From: Pseudanabaena galeata CCNP1313
GTDB lineage: Bacteria > Cyanobacteriota > Cyanobacteriia > Pseudanabaenales > Pseudanabaenaceae
Assembly: GCF_029910235.1 (NCBI RefSeq)
Contig: NZ_CP112874.1
Span: forward strand, 372,001-436,000
Length of the DNA stretch: 64,000 bases
Reading direction: 5' to 3'
A program made the position numbers and the translations under genes. Positions within the stretch are counted from its first letter, which is position 1. The number at the start of each line of letters is the position of its first letter. Shown here in pieces: positions 11,501 through 20,508 of the stretch. The notes beneath the pieces were generated by a model that was not told the DNA's origin, did not search any database, and worked only from the letters and a program-made list of their open reading frames with translations.

Positions 11501-12670
11501 TTGTCCGATCAAGCTGCGAAAAGCCTGTACAAAAGCCGAAAAAGGAATATTGCGATTGTATTGCTCAAATTTACCTTTGATGAAGTAACCATGTTTCTGC
11601 ACTATGGGTTTATGGATTTCATTAATGACGACGGTTTTGCCGATGCCCGATGATCCTGCCACTAGCATTAGTTCGCTATTGCCTTGAGAAACTCGCTCAA
11701 AGGTGGCTAAGAGACTAGCTACTTCGGCTTCGCGTCCATAGAGTTTTTCGGAGATGGTGAAGTGATCGCTTAGGTCTCTTGTGCCAATTACAAACTCAGT
11801 AATGGTTCCTATTTCGTTAAGCTGATGCAGACAAACTTCAAGATCGTGCTTTAAACCCAATGCGCTCTGGTAACGATCCTCTGCATCTTTTGCCATTAGT
11901 TTAAAGACAATTTGGGTGATCGCCTCTGGGATCTCTGGGTTCAATTCGCTTACAAATGGTGCTGGCTTAGCAAGATGACAATGCACTATTTCCAAGGGAT
12001 CGTCTGACTTAAATGGCAATTGTCCTGTCAATAGCTCAAACAAAGTTACGCCTAGAGCATAAAAGTCACAGCGATAGTCGATCCCCCGATTCATCCGTCC
12101 TGTTTGGCAGGGAGCCATATAAGCGAGAGTACCTTCTAAGGTATTTGTACTAATTAGCATCTGCGTCTGATGGGGCAGTAATGTCGCTAGTCCAAAATCA
12201 GTTAACTTAATCTGCTTCGTAATCGGTTCAATCAGAATATTGCTGGGGTTGATATCTTTGTGAATCACGCACTGACGATAGAGATCGTCCAAAATTGTTG
12301 CCAGTTGGATCGCGATCGCTAAAACTTCGGTCAGATTGAGAGGATTACCTGAAATGTAATCAGAAAGAGCGATATATCCCTCATCAGGCATGACTAAAAT
12401 GTAGCCATTGCCATAGTTTTCTAAGCCAATAGGTTTAGCAATGCCTTGGGAGTTGAGTCTTTTTGCGATTGTGTAATGGTTTCTCAGTCGAAGCAAATCT
12501 TGATGTGTGGGGTGATCGCTTCTCAATATTTTCAGCACGACAGGCTGACTATCAGCTATGCATATGCCTCGATAGACAATTGTTCTGCTACCAGCATAAA
12601 TTTGCTGCTCTGGTTGATAGCCTTGAATTGGGAGAAAGCGATCGCTACTTTGAGATGGGGATGTCTGCAT
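5588..12670 (-). CDS. Giant Ser/Thr kinase-AAA ATPase-GAF-PAS-histidine kinase
   Basis: About 2360 residues. Domains in order: a Ser/Thr kinase (about 15-275; Lys in VVLKILR, catalytic VIHKDINPSN, Mg-binding DFGLA), an AAA-type ATPase with P-loop AGSSGIGKT near residue 340 and Walker B MFLDDLQWAD, a long helical TPR-like region, GAF (from about 1327), four PAS domains (about 1500-2000), a coiled coil, HisKA with its His near 2052 in VAHEINTPLG, and HATPase with NLIDNAIYAI and GEGSGLGL. This is the large cyanobacterial dual kinase architecture. The ATG at 12670 is preferred because GGAGA lies 8 bp upstream; the in-frame TTG at 12772 would give a longer overlap. It overlaps the upstream kinase gene by 26 bp. 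In the kinase domain the usual APE motif reads APC. The substrate is unknown. Confidence 0.9.
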   Translation of the reverse strand: MQTSPSQSSDRFLPIQGYQPEQQIYAGSRTIVYRGICIADSQPVVLKILRSDHPTHQDLLRLRNHYTIAKRLNSQGIAKPIGLENYGNGYILVMPDEGYIALSDYISGNPLNLTEVLAIAIQLATILDDLYRQCVIHKDINPSNILIEPITKQIKLTDFGLATLLPHQTQMLISTNTLEGTLAYMAPCQTGRMNRGIDYRCDFYALGVTLFELLTGQLPFKSDDPLEIVHCHLAKPAPFVSELNPEIPEAITQIVFKLMAKDAEDRYQSALGLKHDLEVCLHQLNEIGTITEFVIGTRDLSDHFTISEKLYGREAEVASLLATFERVSQGNSELMLVAGSSGIGKTVVINEIHKPIVQKHGYFIKGKFEQYNRNIPFSAFVQAFRSLIGQLMSESDAQLKVWKTKVLDAVGENGQVIVEVIPELEGIIGGQPNVIELSGNAAQNRFNLLLQKFIQVFAAPEHPLVMFLDDLQWADLSSLKLMQLLIQDTKQLLMLGAYRDNEVSPVHPLMMTISEVIKAGLTVNKITLQALSQDDIHQWIADTLICDLPSALPLTELVYQKTEGNPFFSMQLLKALYEEKSITFNWDLHNWHCDIAKARLTHADDVVEFMASQLQKLPLDTQDVLKVAACIGAQFDLQTLAIASQQPPESAATALWQALQEGFIIPTTEDYKFFSQTDTNAIAPTDANATYKFLHDRVQQAAYSLIPEEQKQFTHLTIGQLQLSKALAAETLNRFFVTINHLNIGRSLMQAAEREQLLQLNFMAAQKAKTSTAYDAAIQYLEICIEHLTEDSWNTQHDLTRTIYELFAEVAYLSTNYAQMEEYVAIVLSHTENLIDRIRVCEIKILGIKAQGKAQESLNFGLQLLALLGVYFPERITPDYIQQVAERTKSLWINSDILGLLDSPLMTDPVQLATMRVLTQMTPSAFQSDPMLLSLLVFKQIELLISFGNCEISPFSYADYGLLLCGVMGDFNAGYQFGQLALNVLERFHLQGGKSRTYFVVHSFISHWKESLRGSLPYFRKAHQIGLETGDLEGCTLNAAIYCSHAYYAGQELSTLAVEMKTYGQILLHLKQKNALIIHAIYYQTVLNLLGQSAIPYQVEGEVFAEVLELPKLQKAYDYSDLCYLYSNKIVLSYLFGQYQLAAEYAVILESYADSMVGTFVVTTFCFYGSLIYLQFCQSLNDTERSLYLEKVAVNQGKLKQWAENAPMNHLHKFYLVEAERQHVLGNKLEAIELYDRAIAGAKENSYIQEEALANELAAKFYLDWGREKIAQVYMTEAYYGYVRWGAIAKVTDLENRYPQLLAPILRDSIGSFQKKSSSSSSSTSEAIDLTTLLKASQAISEEIELSKLLEALLNIANINSGADKCVLLLQSEPELQIVALVESGQPSQILPSPLSLEHNEDMAIGIVNQVKHSLEPIVLSDARQDAQFASDRYILKYRPKSVLCMPILKQGKLIGILYLENSLTIGAFTSDRLEVLNLICSQAAISIENAQLYQTLYASENKFRTLVEGANDMIWAANSDSIFTYLSPQFQTMFGFSIGEWIGQSLIKLIHPDDLEKAIAPARLALEQGEKHQNIEFRHLCQDGSYLWVTLNMTPIFDVNGSAIGLQGILRDISDRKNLEKEQTRLLRILEASSDYIGTASPDGQITWTNQRLRQFLNIEQSASLAGYQIQDSHPQWALDLLYQKAIPQAVQQGHWTGETAILTPEGQEIPVSQVLMAHKAPSGELEYLSTIMRDISEQKRTEAALQASELELRSLFLGMDDVVFVVDRTGTYIKIAPTNADKLYLPPDLLIGKKIQEIFPPEQSEQFLSVIRKTLDKQKTQEYEYSLLIQDKEFWFSARCSPMSEQSVIWVARDISDRKKAEVNMQNSEERLRLALMAANQGLYDLNLQTGNAIVSTEYATMLGYDPAEFQETNARWIERLHPDDLERVAGTYQAYVNGEIANYIVEFRQRTKNGDWKWILSLGKIVEWDSSHQPLRMLGTHTDISDRKAAEAKLQLQAKQLEEYSQTLEQKVEERTQELSEALTNLQTTQNELIFSEKMAALGQLTASVAHEINTPLGVIRAAASNIFSAFQNSLQKLPELIQSLSPQQQEAFLRLVNTSLQNQQTLSTKEERKQRRQIEASLKAQGVNNFQNIAMQLILLRTGEALQSYESILQADNSNEILQIAYDMVLQYQCTNNIQQEVDRAAKIVFALKTYSHQSQSEAKSLIQISDGIEIALTLYQNRLKQGIEVIRRYEPVPDLLCDPDALTQVWVNLIDNAIYAIGAIGKAGTLEIAIAQQSGQVVVEITNSGAAIPDEIMPRLFEPFFTTKPRGEGSGLGLDIVRQIVRKHDGNIQVRSQSGRVTFSVIIPLTESPHY

Positions 12671-14561
12671 AGGTTTCTCCAGAGTCCATGACTGGTAAAG
12701 GTAAGCGTACACTGAATGTGGTTCGACCTGATTGACAGTGAACTTGAATATCACCTCCATGTTTTTGGACAATTTGACGCACTATATCCAGTCCCAGTCC
12801 ACTCCCTTCTCCTCTTGGCTTGGTTGTAAAAAATGGCTCAAATAGTCGAAGTCTTATTTCTTCGGGAATTGCTGCTCCTGAATTAGTGATTTCAACTACC
12901 ACTTGTCCCGATTGCGGTGCGATCGCTATTTCTAGAGTGCCTACTTTACCGATCGCGTTGATCGCATAAATGGCATTGTCAATTAAATTAACCCACACTT
13001 GCGTCAGAGAATCTGGATCGCCGAGAAGATCGGGGACTGGCTCATATTTACGAATCACCTCTATTCCTTGCTTGAGGCGGCTTTGGTAGAGCGTCAAAGC
13101 GATCTCAATGCCATCGCTAATTTGGATGAGGCTTTTCTCCCCAGTTTCACTACTGCGATGGCTATAGGTTTTAAGTGCGAAAACAATTTTGGCTGCGCGA
13201 TCGACTTCCTGTTGAATGCTAATGGCATTCTGGCTTTGTTGCACCACCTTATATGCAACTTGCAAAATGTCATAGCATTCAGGAACCTCAAGAATGGGCT
13301 GATAGACTTCTAGAGATGATTCTATCCGTAAGAGAGCGATTTGGTTGGCGATCTCTTGGGTCTCAACCAGCCCCAACGCATCCAGTTCTGTTTGCAATCG
13401 CCGCCGCAGTAGTCGTTCTTCTTTGGTTGAAAGAGACTGCTGCTGCTGAAGTGAAGTATTAACCAAAGCAATAAAAGCAGCCTGTTGTCTAGGATTCAAG
13501 CGTTGCATCAACATTGGCAATTGTTGCAGTAAATTGTTTAAAGCAGCGATAATATTGCCTGTGGCACTCCGAATTACGCCTAAAGGAGTGTTGACTTCAT
13601 GGGCAACGCTAGCAGTAAGTTGTCCTAGGGCTGCCATTTTTTCTGACTGAATCAGTTCTGCTTGAGTAGCTTGAAGGTTCACTAAAGTCTGAGATAGTTC
13701 GTGAGTGCGTTCTTCCACCTTCTGCTCTAGGGTTTGAGAATATTCTTCCAGTTTGAGAAATGAGCTTTCCAATTGTTGCGCCATATCATTAAACGACTTG
13801 GCTAACTCTCCCAATTCATCATCACTCTCAGTTGACAAAGATTGATGCCATTCTCCATTGGCAATTTTCTTAGCAGCTTCATTTAAGAGCAAAGTCCGAT
13901 TAACAATGAGCCATTGCGCTAACCAACGCACGATGATGATCGTTGAGGCTAAAATGATCAGAAAAATTCCTAGGGCGATCGCTCTGCCGAGAACTTTGGT
14001 TTGAATGATCGAACTTGCATCTAATTCGATCGCTAAAATTCCCTCTAAGCGACCAAATTGATCTTTGATGGGTGCATACCCATACAACACAGGTTTATCA
14101 TCTCCATTCTCAAACAAATCATTCTCAACTTTAGGTTGAGATAGGGTAGCACCTTTTTCTAAGAGGATTGGCGTTAATTCTTTTAGAGTTTCTCCCACTG
14201 ATACTGATTGTTGAGAGTCGGGATCGGAATGTAACACAATGTTGAATTGCCCCTTACCTTGCGGACGTAGAGTATAAATGCGTTCAACCCCTTTAGTAGT
14301 AGCTTGAACCGTTTGGATTTGTTTGAGATTAATCGTATAGTAAGGCTTATCCGTATCCTTGGCGCTTAATGTGAGCGAATGATAGTCACTGTCAATTAGC
14401 GGTACTGTTAAACTCAGCAAGTCTAATAGGCGATCATGCATTGCCTGCTGATGTGCTGTCCGAAATTGCCAGTAAAGAGTGGTAGTGAGTACCCCAGCCA
14501 TCAGGGCAATTAAGCCTGAGTAAGCCACAACAACTTTGGTACTGAGATTCCAACGAAACAT
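12645..14561 (-). CDS. Membrane sensor histidine kinase with HAMP domain
   Basis: A 638-residue inner-membrane kinase. A transmembrane helix at about residues 10-30 and a second at about 192-213 bracket a periplasmic sensor of about 160 residues. A HAMP domain (DELGELAKSFNDMA), a coiled coil, HisKA with VAHEVNTPLG, and HATPase with NLIDNAIYAI and GEGSGLGL follow. From the coiled coil onward it is a close paralogue of the end of the giant protein encoded immediately downstream, including an unusually long spacer between the His box and the N-box. A GGGGGA site precedes the ATG. It starts 17 bp after the binding-protein gene, so the binding protein probably presents ligand to the periplasmic domain (inference). 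Confidence 0.92.
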   Translation of the reverse strand: MFRWNLSTKVVVAYSGLIALMAGVLTTTLYWQFRTAHQQAMHDRLLDLLSLTVPLIDSDYHSLTLSAKDTDKPYYTINLKQIQTVQATTKGVERIYTLRPQGKGQFNIVLHSDPDSQQSVSVGETLKELTPILLEKGATLSQPKVENDLFENGDDKPVLYGYAPIKDQFGRLEGILAIELDASSIIQTKVLGRAIALGIFLIILASTIIIVRWLAQWLIVNRTLLLNEAAKKIANGEWHQSLSTESDDELGELAKSFNDMAQQLESSFLKLEEYSQTLEQKVEERTHELSQTLVNLQATQAELIQSEKMAALGQLTASVAHEVNTPLGVIRSATGNIIAALNNLLQQLPMLMQRLNPRQQAAFIALVNTSLQQQQSLSTKEERLLRRRLQTELDALGLVETQEIANQIALLRIESSLEVYQPILEVPECYDILQVAYKVVQQSQNAISIQQEVDRAAKIVFALKTYSHRSSETGEKSLIQISDGIEIALTLYQSRLKQGIEVIRKYEPVPDLLGDPDSLTQVWVNLIDNAIYAINAIGKVGTLEIAIAPQSGQVVVEITNSGAAIPEEIRLRLFEPFFTTKPRGEGSGLGLDIVRQIVQKHGGDIQVHCQSGRTTFSVRLPLPVMDSGETYADIPISK

Positions 14562-14578
14562 CGCTATTCCCCCTGTGA

Positions 14579-16129
14579 TTATTCAACTCCTAAGCTGGCA
14601 CGGTAAGCCTTTAATTGGGCTTCTCGTCCGACGCGATCTGTAGTTTTCTCCCATTCTTGCTCGATTAGTTGCATGGTTTCTTGACGAGTTATTTTCCCTG
14701 AAAGAAATTTTGTTAGAGCCTTATCCAAAATTTCTCGCTGGTAAAGGGCATTTTCAGGAACGCGCAGATCTAATACCATGTTCGGATTTTTCAAACTCAC
14801 TGAAATCCCACCCAAGTATTTACTAACAACGGACTCTTGCATCCCCGCCTCTAACCAGTTTTCACGGTTCGTAAACTGCGAGATGCGGTAGGGATTAAAG
14901 CCTGTAATTCCAATCGTGACATCAACATTTGCTTGTGCAGGTTGACTAATGTAGGAAATCAGCGCATAGCCAGCTTCTTTAACGGCGGGTTTGGCAGCAG
15001 CATTAATCCCTCCAACCCATCCTCCGACCGCCCCATAGGGAGCATGGTTGACTCCATCAATGGCATAGGGACAAAGAAATTTGTCACAGGCTGCTAATTT
15101 ACCCGTTTTGCGATCGAAAACTTGTTGGCTACCTGGCAATACCAATGCACCAAATTTATCAGGGATTTTCGAGATGGCTGGATCGATCGCCAGTGTCCCC
15201 GTATCACCCCAATCTAGGGTCAGCGCACAGCGTCCATCCATAAACAGCTTTCTTGCGCCATCGAGATTCAAAGTTAATTCGTCTGGTGGTGCGTATTGAG
15301 TCGTTTCTTTGTAAATATCAAGCGCTTTAGCAAAAGCCTCGTTATTCACTAATGGCTTCATGGTTTCTCGGTCAAAAAATCCGCCCTGTTGCGTTCCTTG
15401 AGTTTGTAGAAACGAACTAGCGACTGACCAAAAAAGTTGATGGTTGACATGCTTTGGCTGTTTAGCCATGCAGGAACCATAGTCTGGTTGCCCATCAGCA
15501 TTGAGGTCTTGCCCATGAAATTTTTTGGCAACAGCTACATAATCATCCCAAGTTCGTGGAGGAGTTACCCCTGCTTTTTCTAATAAATCCGTGCGGTAGT
15601 AAACCATGTGAAAGTCCCCATCCACTGGAACTGCATAGATTTGCCCCTGATAGGTCGCGGTAAAATCCCGAAAAAAGGGTGCTACATCATCCCATTGCAG
15701 TTGGCGATCGGCTTTTACTAGAGGTGTTAAATTTTCTAGATATCCTGGCACAACAAAGTCAGCCATCCATTGAGGAGAGAAAACTACAACATCATACCGA
15801 TTAGTTTTGTTAGAAAACTCTCGCTGCATAGATGAAAAAACATCTTTAAGCGGCAGCTTTACCATATTGACGTTAGCACCCGTCAATTTTTCAAATTCCC
15901 TTGCTCGACGCTCGACTCCTACACCAATTGGTTTATCAAAGGTAGCAACTGTGATCGTAATCCCGTCAAATCTTTGCTGTTGTACTGGAGTTTCTATTTG
16001 GTTTTCAGCTTGAGTTGTTTTAGAAGTAGGATTATTTGAACTACAACCAACTCCATTGAACAATAAAAGGCTAGTGACAAGTGAGGTAAAGAATCTACGG
16101 TAATTAGCAGCATTGTTGCTAGCAAGCAT
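14579..16129 (-). CDS. Lipoprotein ABC-type solute-binding protein, family 1
   Basis: About 516 residues with a lipoprotein signal peptide: hydrophobic SLVTSLLLF followed by lipobox NGVGC, then a Ser/Thr-rich linker. The mature part resembles family 1 sugar-binding proteins, with VVVFSPQWMADF, YAVPVDGDFHMVYYRTDLL, and a PYGAVGGWVGGI segment. The ATG at 16129 fits the signal peptide; a TTG at 16171 would add 14 residues of poor signal character. No permease or ATPase gene is near, and the next two genes are sensor kinases, so it most likely acts as the periplasmic recognition part of a signalling system. A carbohydrate ligand is suggested by the family but not shown. Confidence 0.88.
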   Translation of the reverse strand: MLASNNAANYRRFFTSLVTSLLLFNGVGCSSNNPTSKTTQAENQIETPVQQQRFDGITITVATFDKPIGVGVERRAREFEKLTGANVNMVKLPLKDVFSSMQREFSNKTNRYDVVVFSPQWMADFVVPGYLENLTPLVKADRQLQWDDVAPFFRDFTATYQGQIYAVPVDGDFHMVYYRTDLLEKAGVTPPRTWDDYVAVAKKFHGQDLNADGQPDYGSCMAKQPKHVNHQLFWSVASSFLQTQGTQQGGFFDRETMKPLVNNEAFAKALDIYKETTQYAPPDELTLNLDGARKLFMDGRCALTLDWGDTGTLAIDPAISKIPDKFGALVLPGSQQVFDRKTGKLAACDKFLCPYAIDGVNHAPYGAVGGWVGGINAAAKPAVKEAGYALISYISQPAQANVDVTIGITGFNPYRISQFTNRENWLEAGMQESVVSKYLGGISVSLKNPNMVLDLRVPENALYQREILDKALTKFLSGKITRQETMQLIEQEWEKTTDRVGREAQLKAYRASLGVE

Positions 16130-16278
16130 TGTTATAGACCTATGGGTGAATTTATTCCAAAAGTGTTGCAAGATAACTTCGAGTTCTCAAAAAGGTATAC
16201 GGAGGCTAGATTTCATCTAAAAAATGACTCCTATATGGTACGCTCGTTCACCCAGATCGTCAAATTCATCCAATTGAA

Positions 16279-16348
16279 ATACCAAGCTAAGAAATGGCTA
16301 CGCCATTTCTTAGTTTAAAAAACCTTACTGGGTTTGGGTTTTAATTCA
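16279..16348. repeat. Family A element, truncated by a family C insertion
   Basis: Begins ATACCAAG, carries the hairpin GAAATGGC-TAC-GCCATTTC and the conserved linker through GGGTTTTAATTCA, then stops where the family C element begins. The second family A hairpin is missing. Confidence 0.55.
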
Positions 16349-16459
16349 ACGTCAGTTCAACGAAAGTGAAAAATGGTAAGAATCGCTAAGCGATTCTTAC
16401 CATTTTTCACCATTTGCGTCGTGCAAAGCACGCCGCAAATGGCTATATCGAACTCACGT
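16349..16459. mobile_element. Family C miniature element, 111 bp (copy C1)
   Basis: Starts ACGTCAGTTC and ends GAACTCACGT. It contains a hairpin around AATGGTAAGAATCGC and one around CCATTTGCGTCGTGC. Its length equals that of copies at 51831 and 52386. The flanks TAATTCA and TGAATTCA resemble a target duplication with one extra base. The rest of the 384-bp intergenic space holds only another short hairpin (about 16470-16510, arms AAAGATGGAAA). Confidence 0.75.
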
Positions 16460-16513
16460 TGAATTCAGCTAAAGATGGAAAATAGCGCAAAGTGCTACTT
16501 TCCATCTTTGAAG

Positions 16514-17647
16514 TTATGCATGAGTCATTAGATATTGACCATTGCCATTGTATTCACCGTCGCAAGTTGCAAAAATTGTCCCTAAGAGCAACAAATAAAA
16601 ACGCCAGATTCGTCGAAATCTGGCATATTCCATGCCATAGTCTAGAGTCTTAGCAATGTCTTGAGAAGCATCAAATCTCTCCAACCATGCGGTCAAAGTC
16701 TTATGGTAGTTGATGCCATTCATATACCAGCGATCAATGGTTTTAAGATCGTGGTTATGATTGGGGACTGCATCATAATTCCAGTAGCGACCGTGAGGGA
16801 AAATGTACTTGTGCGTGAAGCCAGACGACATATGATTTGGAGTACGCACAGTAATGATGTGAATGAATACTTTCCCATCCTCTTTTAGAAAGGAAGCTAG
16901 CTTGTGGAAGGCATTGGTGAGATTTCCCACATGACAGAAGACTCCAATGGAAAGAATCTTGTCGAATTTTTCGGTAAACTGAGCTTCATTCAAATCACCT
17001 TCATGCAGAGTGAAGCGATCAGAACTCAGGAAACTAGAGGGATCTTGCATCTTGCTACGCATGTACTCGCATTGCTGGTGACTCAAATTTAATCCTGTAA
17101 ATCGCACGTTCGGGAACTTCGACATGATGTAATTAGGCACACAGCCCCAACCACAGCCAAAATCCAAAATATTATCACCATCAACAATCTCTAGCCGTTC
17201 AATTACCTGATCGAGCATATGTTTTTGAGATTCTTCTAAATCCACCGCTCCATTTTCCCAAAAACCAGTGCTGTATTTGGGATAGATGACTTGCCAATCG
17301 CCTAGCATCCTATTCAACATGGCTTGAGGTAAGTCATACTGTACCTTCATCAGTTCTCGCGAAGATTCGGCGAGGAGAGCGGATTCCTGTAACACCCATT
17401 CGTAGGGAGCAAGTAGGCTCGGAAAATGCTTAAACAAAATCGGCATGGATGTATGCAATAGCGATCGAAAAACAGAATCTGGTATTTCCATCCCGTTAAC
17501 ATAGGCTTCAGCCATTGCCATTTGGGTTGCATTAAAAGCTCTTGCCATCAATCGCGTCGTTTTGTAAGCTATCAGACTTTTCAGGGTTGTATCTCCCACA
17601 AGAGGGATATGAGATTGTATGTTGGGGAAAGAATTCGTAGCAGTCAT
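16514..17647 (-). CDS. SAM-dependent methyltransferase, cyclopropane synthase/coclaurine N-MT-like
   Basis: A 377-residue class I methyltransferase. The SAM-binding motif is NILDFGCGWGCVPNYI, followed by FTGLNLSHQQCEYMRSKM, which is typical of the cyclopropane-fatty-acid synthase superfamily; the pattern IHIITVRTPNHMSSGFTHKY is like the plant coclaurine N-methyltransferase branch of that group. No signal peptide is apparent. The substrate cannot be told from sequence: lipid acyl chains or a small amine are both possible. The ATG at 17647 has GAGGAACC upstream. It is a single gene, upstream of and divergent from groESL. Confidence 0.8.
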   Translation of the reverse strand: MTATNSFPNIQSHIPLVGDTTLKSLIAYKTTRLMARAFNATQMAMAEAYVNGMEIPDSVFRSLLHTSMPILFKHFPSLLAPYEWVLQESALLAESSRELMKVQYDLPQAMLNRMLGDWQVIYPKYSTGFWENGAVDLEESQKHMLDQVIERLEIVDGDNILDFGCGWGCVPNYIMSKFPNVRFTGLNLSHQQCEYMRSKMQDPSSFLSSDRFTLHEGDLNEAQFTEKFDKILSIGVFCHVGNLTNAFHKLASFLKEDGKVFIHIITVRTPNHMSSGFTHKYIFPHGRYWNYDAVPNHNHDLKTIDRWYMNGINYHKTLTAWLERFDASQDIAKTLDYGMEYARFRRIWRFYLLLLGTIFATCDGEYNGNGQYLMTHA

Positions 17648-17952
17648 GGTGGTTCCTCTCAGTTTAGAAGATTACTCAGACAGGAAATCATGCAAGATAT
17701 CAACTTGAGAACATTTTGTTTTTGATGTGTCAGTTAACAAAATGTTCTCTAAGCTATTGATTTGTAATGTAGTATAGCTACCTATGAGATTTTTAATCGT
17801 TAAAATTTTATTAATGTAGCCGTAAAAAGGTGGTTGTTACAACATGGCAGTAATTACAGTTCATTAAAGGTAAATGTTTTGGGGGTTGACACATTTCTAT
17901 TACACTTGGCGACAAATATAGCTACTCATCTTTTGGGCTTTATAGCAATTAA

Positions 17953-18033
17953 CGCTCAAACCCAAACCAAGAAAAAATTTAAAAGCGTTGCAAAGCAACG
18001 CTTTTAAATTTTTTCTTGGTTTGGGTTTGAGCG
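17953..18033. repeat. Perfect 38-bp-stem palindrome
   Basis: Arms of 38 bp (starting CGCTCAAACCC) pair perfectly around a 5-base loop CAAAG. A partly related palindrome occurs at 30170-30220. It lies upstream of the groESL operator. Between the methyltransferase start and the operator nothing else is recognisable. Confidence 0.75.
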
Positions 18034-18184
18034 AAAAGTGATGAATCTTCGTTTGTGCGAATTTTAAATAAAACTTGCTAGTGTGATTGGGGAATTGTTT
18101 AGAATTCTCTATTTTGAGTCAAAACATAGACAGGTATTGCTTGTACGGTAAGCCGATCTAGTCCCATACTCATTTCGCAGTATA

Positions 18185-18211
18185 TTAGCACTCAGTGAGA
18201 CAGAGTGCTAA
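18185..18211. promoter_or_regulatory. CIRCE operator (HrcA binding site)
   Basis: TTAGCACTC, a 9-base spacer, then GAGTGCTAA: a perfect match to the CIRCE inverted repeat bound by the HrcA repressor. It lies about 95 bp upstream of groES, so heat-shock control of groESL by HrcA is expected. Confidence 0.97.
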
Positions 18212-18305
18212 AGCACACAATATATGACTAAGGTAGGTTTAAAACCAACGTTACGTCATCACTTGCAAAGTCCACTCTGATTAGATTTTAAGGAGGTATG
18301 GCATA

Positions 18306-18617
18306 GTGGCATCGATAACCCTAAATACTGGTACATTGCAACCCCTAGGCGATCGCCTATTGGTTAAAGTAGCATCAAAAGAAGAAAAAACCGTAGGCGG
18401 TATTTTCTTACCAGACACAGCACAAGAAAAGCCTCAAATCGGTGAAGTAACTGCCGTTGGGCTTGGCGCACGCAATGATAAAGGTACTCGTGTAGCCCTA
18501 GAAGTCAAAGCAGGCGATAAAGTTCTTTACTCCAAGTATGCAGGCACTGAAGTCAAGATTGACAGTGTAGATTATCTACTCCTTGCTGAAAGAGATATTC
18601 TCGCGATCGTTGAATAG
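18306..18617 (+). CDS. groES: Co-chaperonin GroES
   Basis: 103 residues, the normal GroES length. The protein opens with a short extension and [12 protein letters not shown], has the mobile loop region [22 protein letters not shown] (split here as read) and the closing [12 protein letters not shown]. It caps the GroEL ring during folding. The GTG at 18306 is the start: AGGAGGT sits 8 bp upstream. An ATG directly after that site (18298) opens only ATG-GCA-TAG and cannot be the groES start. A CIRCE operator lies upstream and groEL follows 155 bp downstream. Confidence 0.97.
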   Translation: MASITLNTGTLQPLGDRLLVKVASKEEKTVGGIFLPDTAQEKPQIGEVTAVGLGARNDKGTRVALEVKAGDKVLYSKYAGTEVKIDSVDYLLLAERDILAIVE

Positions 18618-18698
18618 AGTTCATAGCAATTAGCTGTTAGCGATTAGCTTTTTTAGATTGCTATTTCACTAGCTTGATAAATTAACAGAAATTTCTCA

Positions 18699-18737
18699 AG
18701 CTAAGAGCCAATAGCTAAGAGCCAATAGCTAAAAGCC
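18699..18737 (+). repeat. 14-bp tandem repeat, 2.8 units, between groES and groEL
   Basis: AGCTAAGAGCCAAT occurs twice in direct succession, followed by the variant AGCTAAAAGCC. It lies in the 155-bp spacer of the operon, in a stretch rich in further AGCT-like words (GTTAGCGATTAGCT near 18640). Confidence 0.8.
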
Positions 18738-18766
18738 TTCCAATTACCAATTACTAAATAAATTAA

Positions 18767-20434
<1,668 letters not shown>

Positions 20435-20454
20435 TCATCGTCCATAGATTCCCC

Positions 20455-20495
20455 AAAAAAGGAGAGGTTACGCTTAGCGTAACCTCTCCTTTTTT
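20455..20495 (+). terminator. Terminator of groESL
   Basis: AAAAAA, then a 13-bp stem GGAGAGGTTACGC closing on its complement, then TTTTTT. The A/T tails make it work in both directions; it sits just after the groEL stop. Confidence 0.85.
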
Positions 20496-20508
20496 GCGTT
20501 AAACTCAA

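Noticed and set aside
12671-12772. A longer N-terminus for the giant kinase from TTG at 12772
   Set aside because: It lies wholly inside the upstream kinase gene, has no ribosome site, and the ATG at 12670 has GGAGA at good distance.
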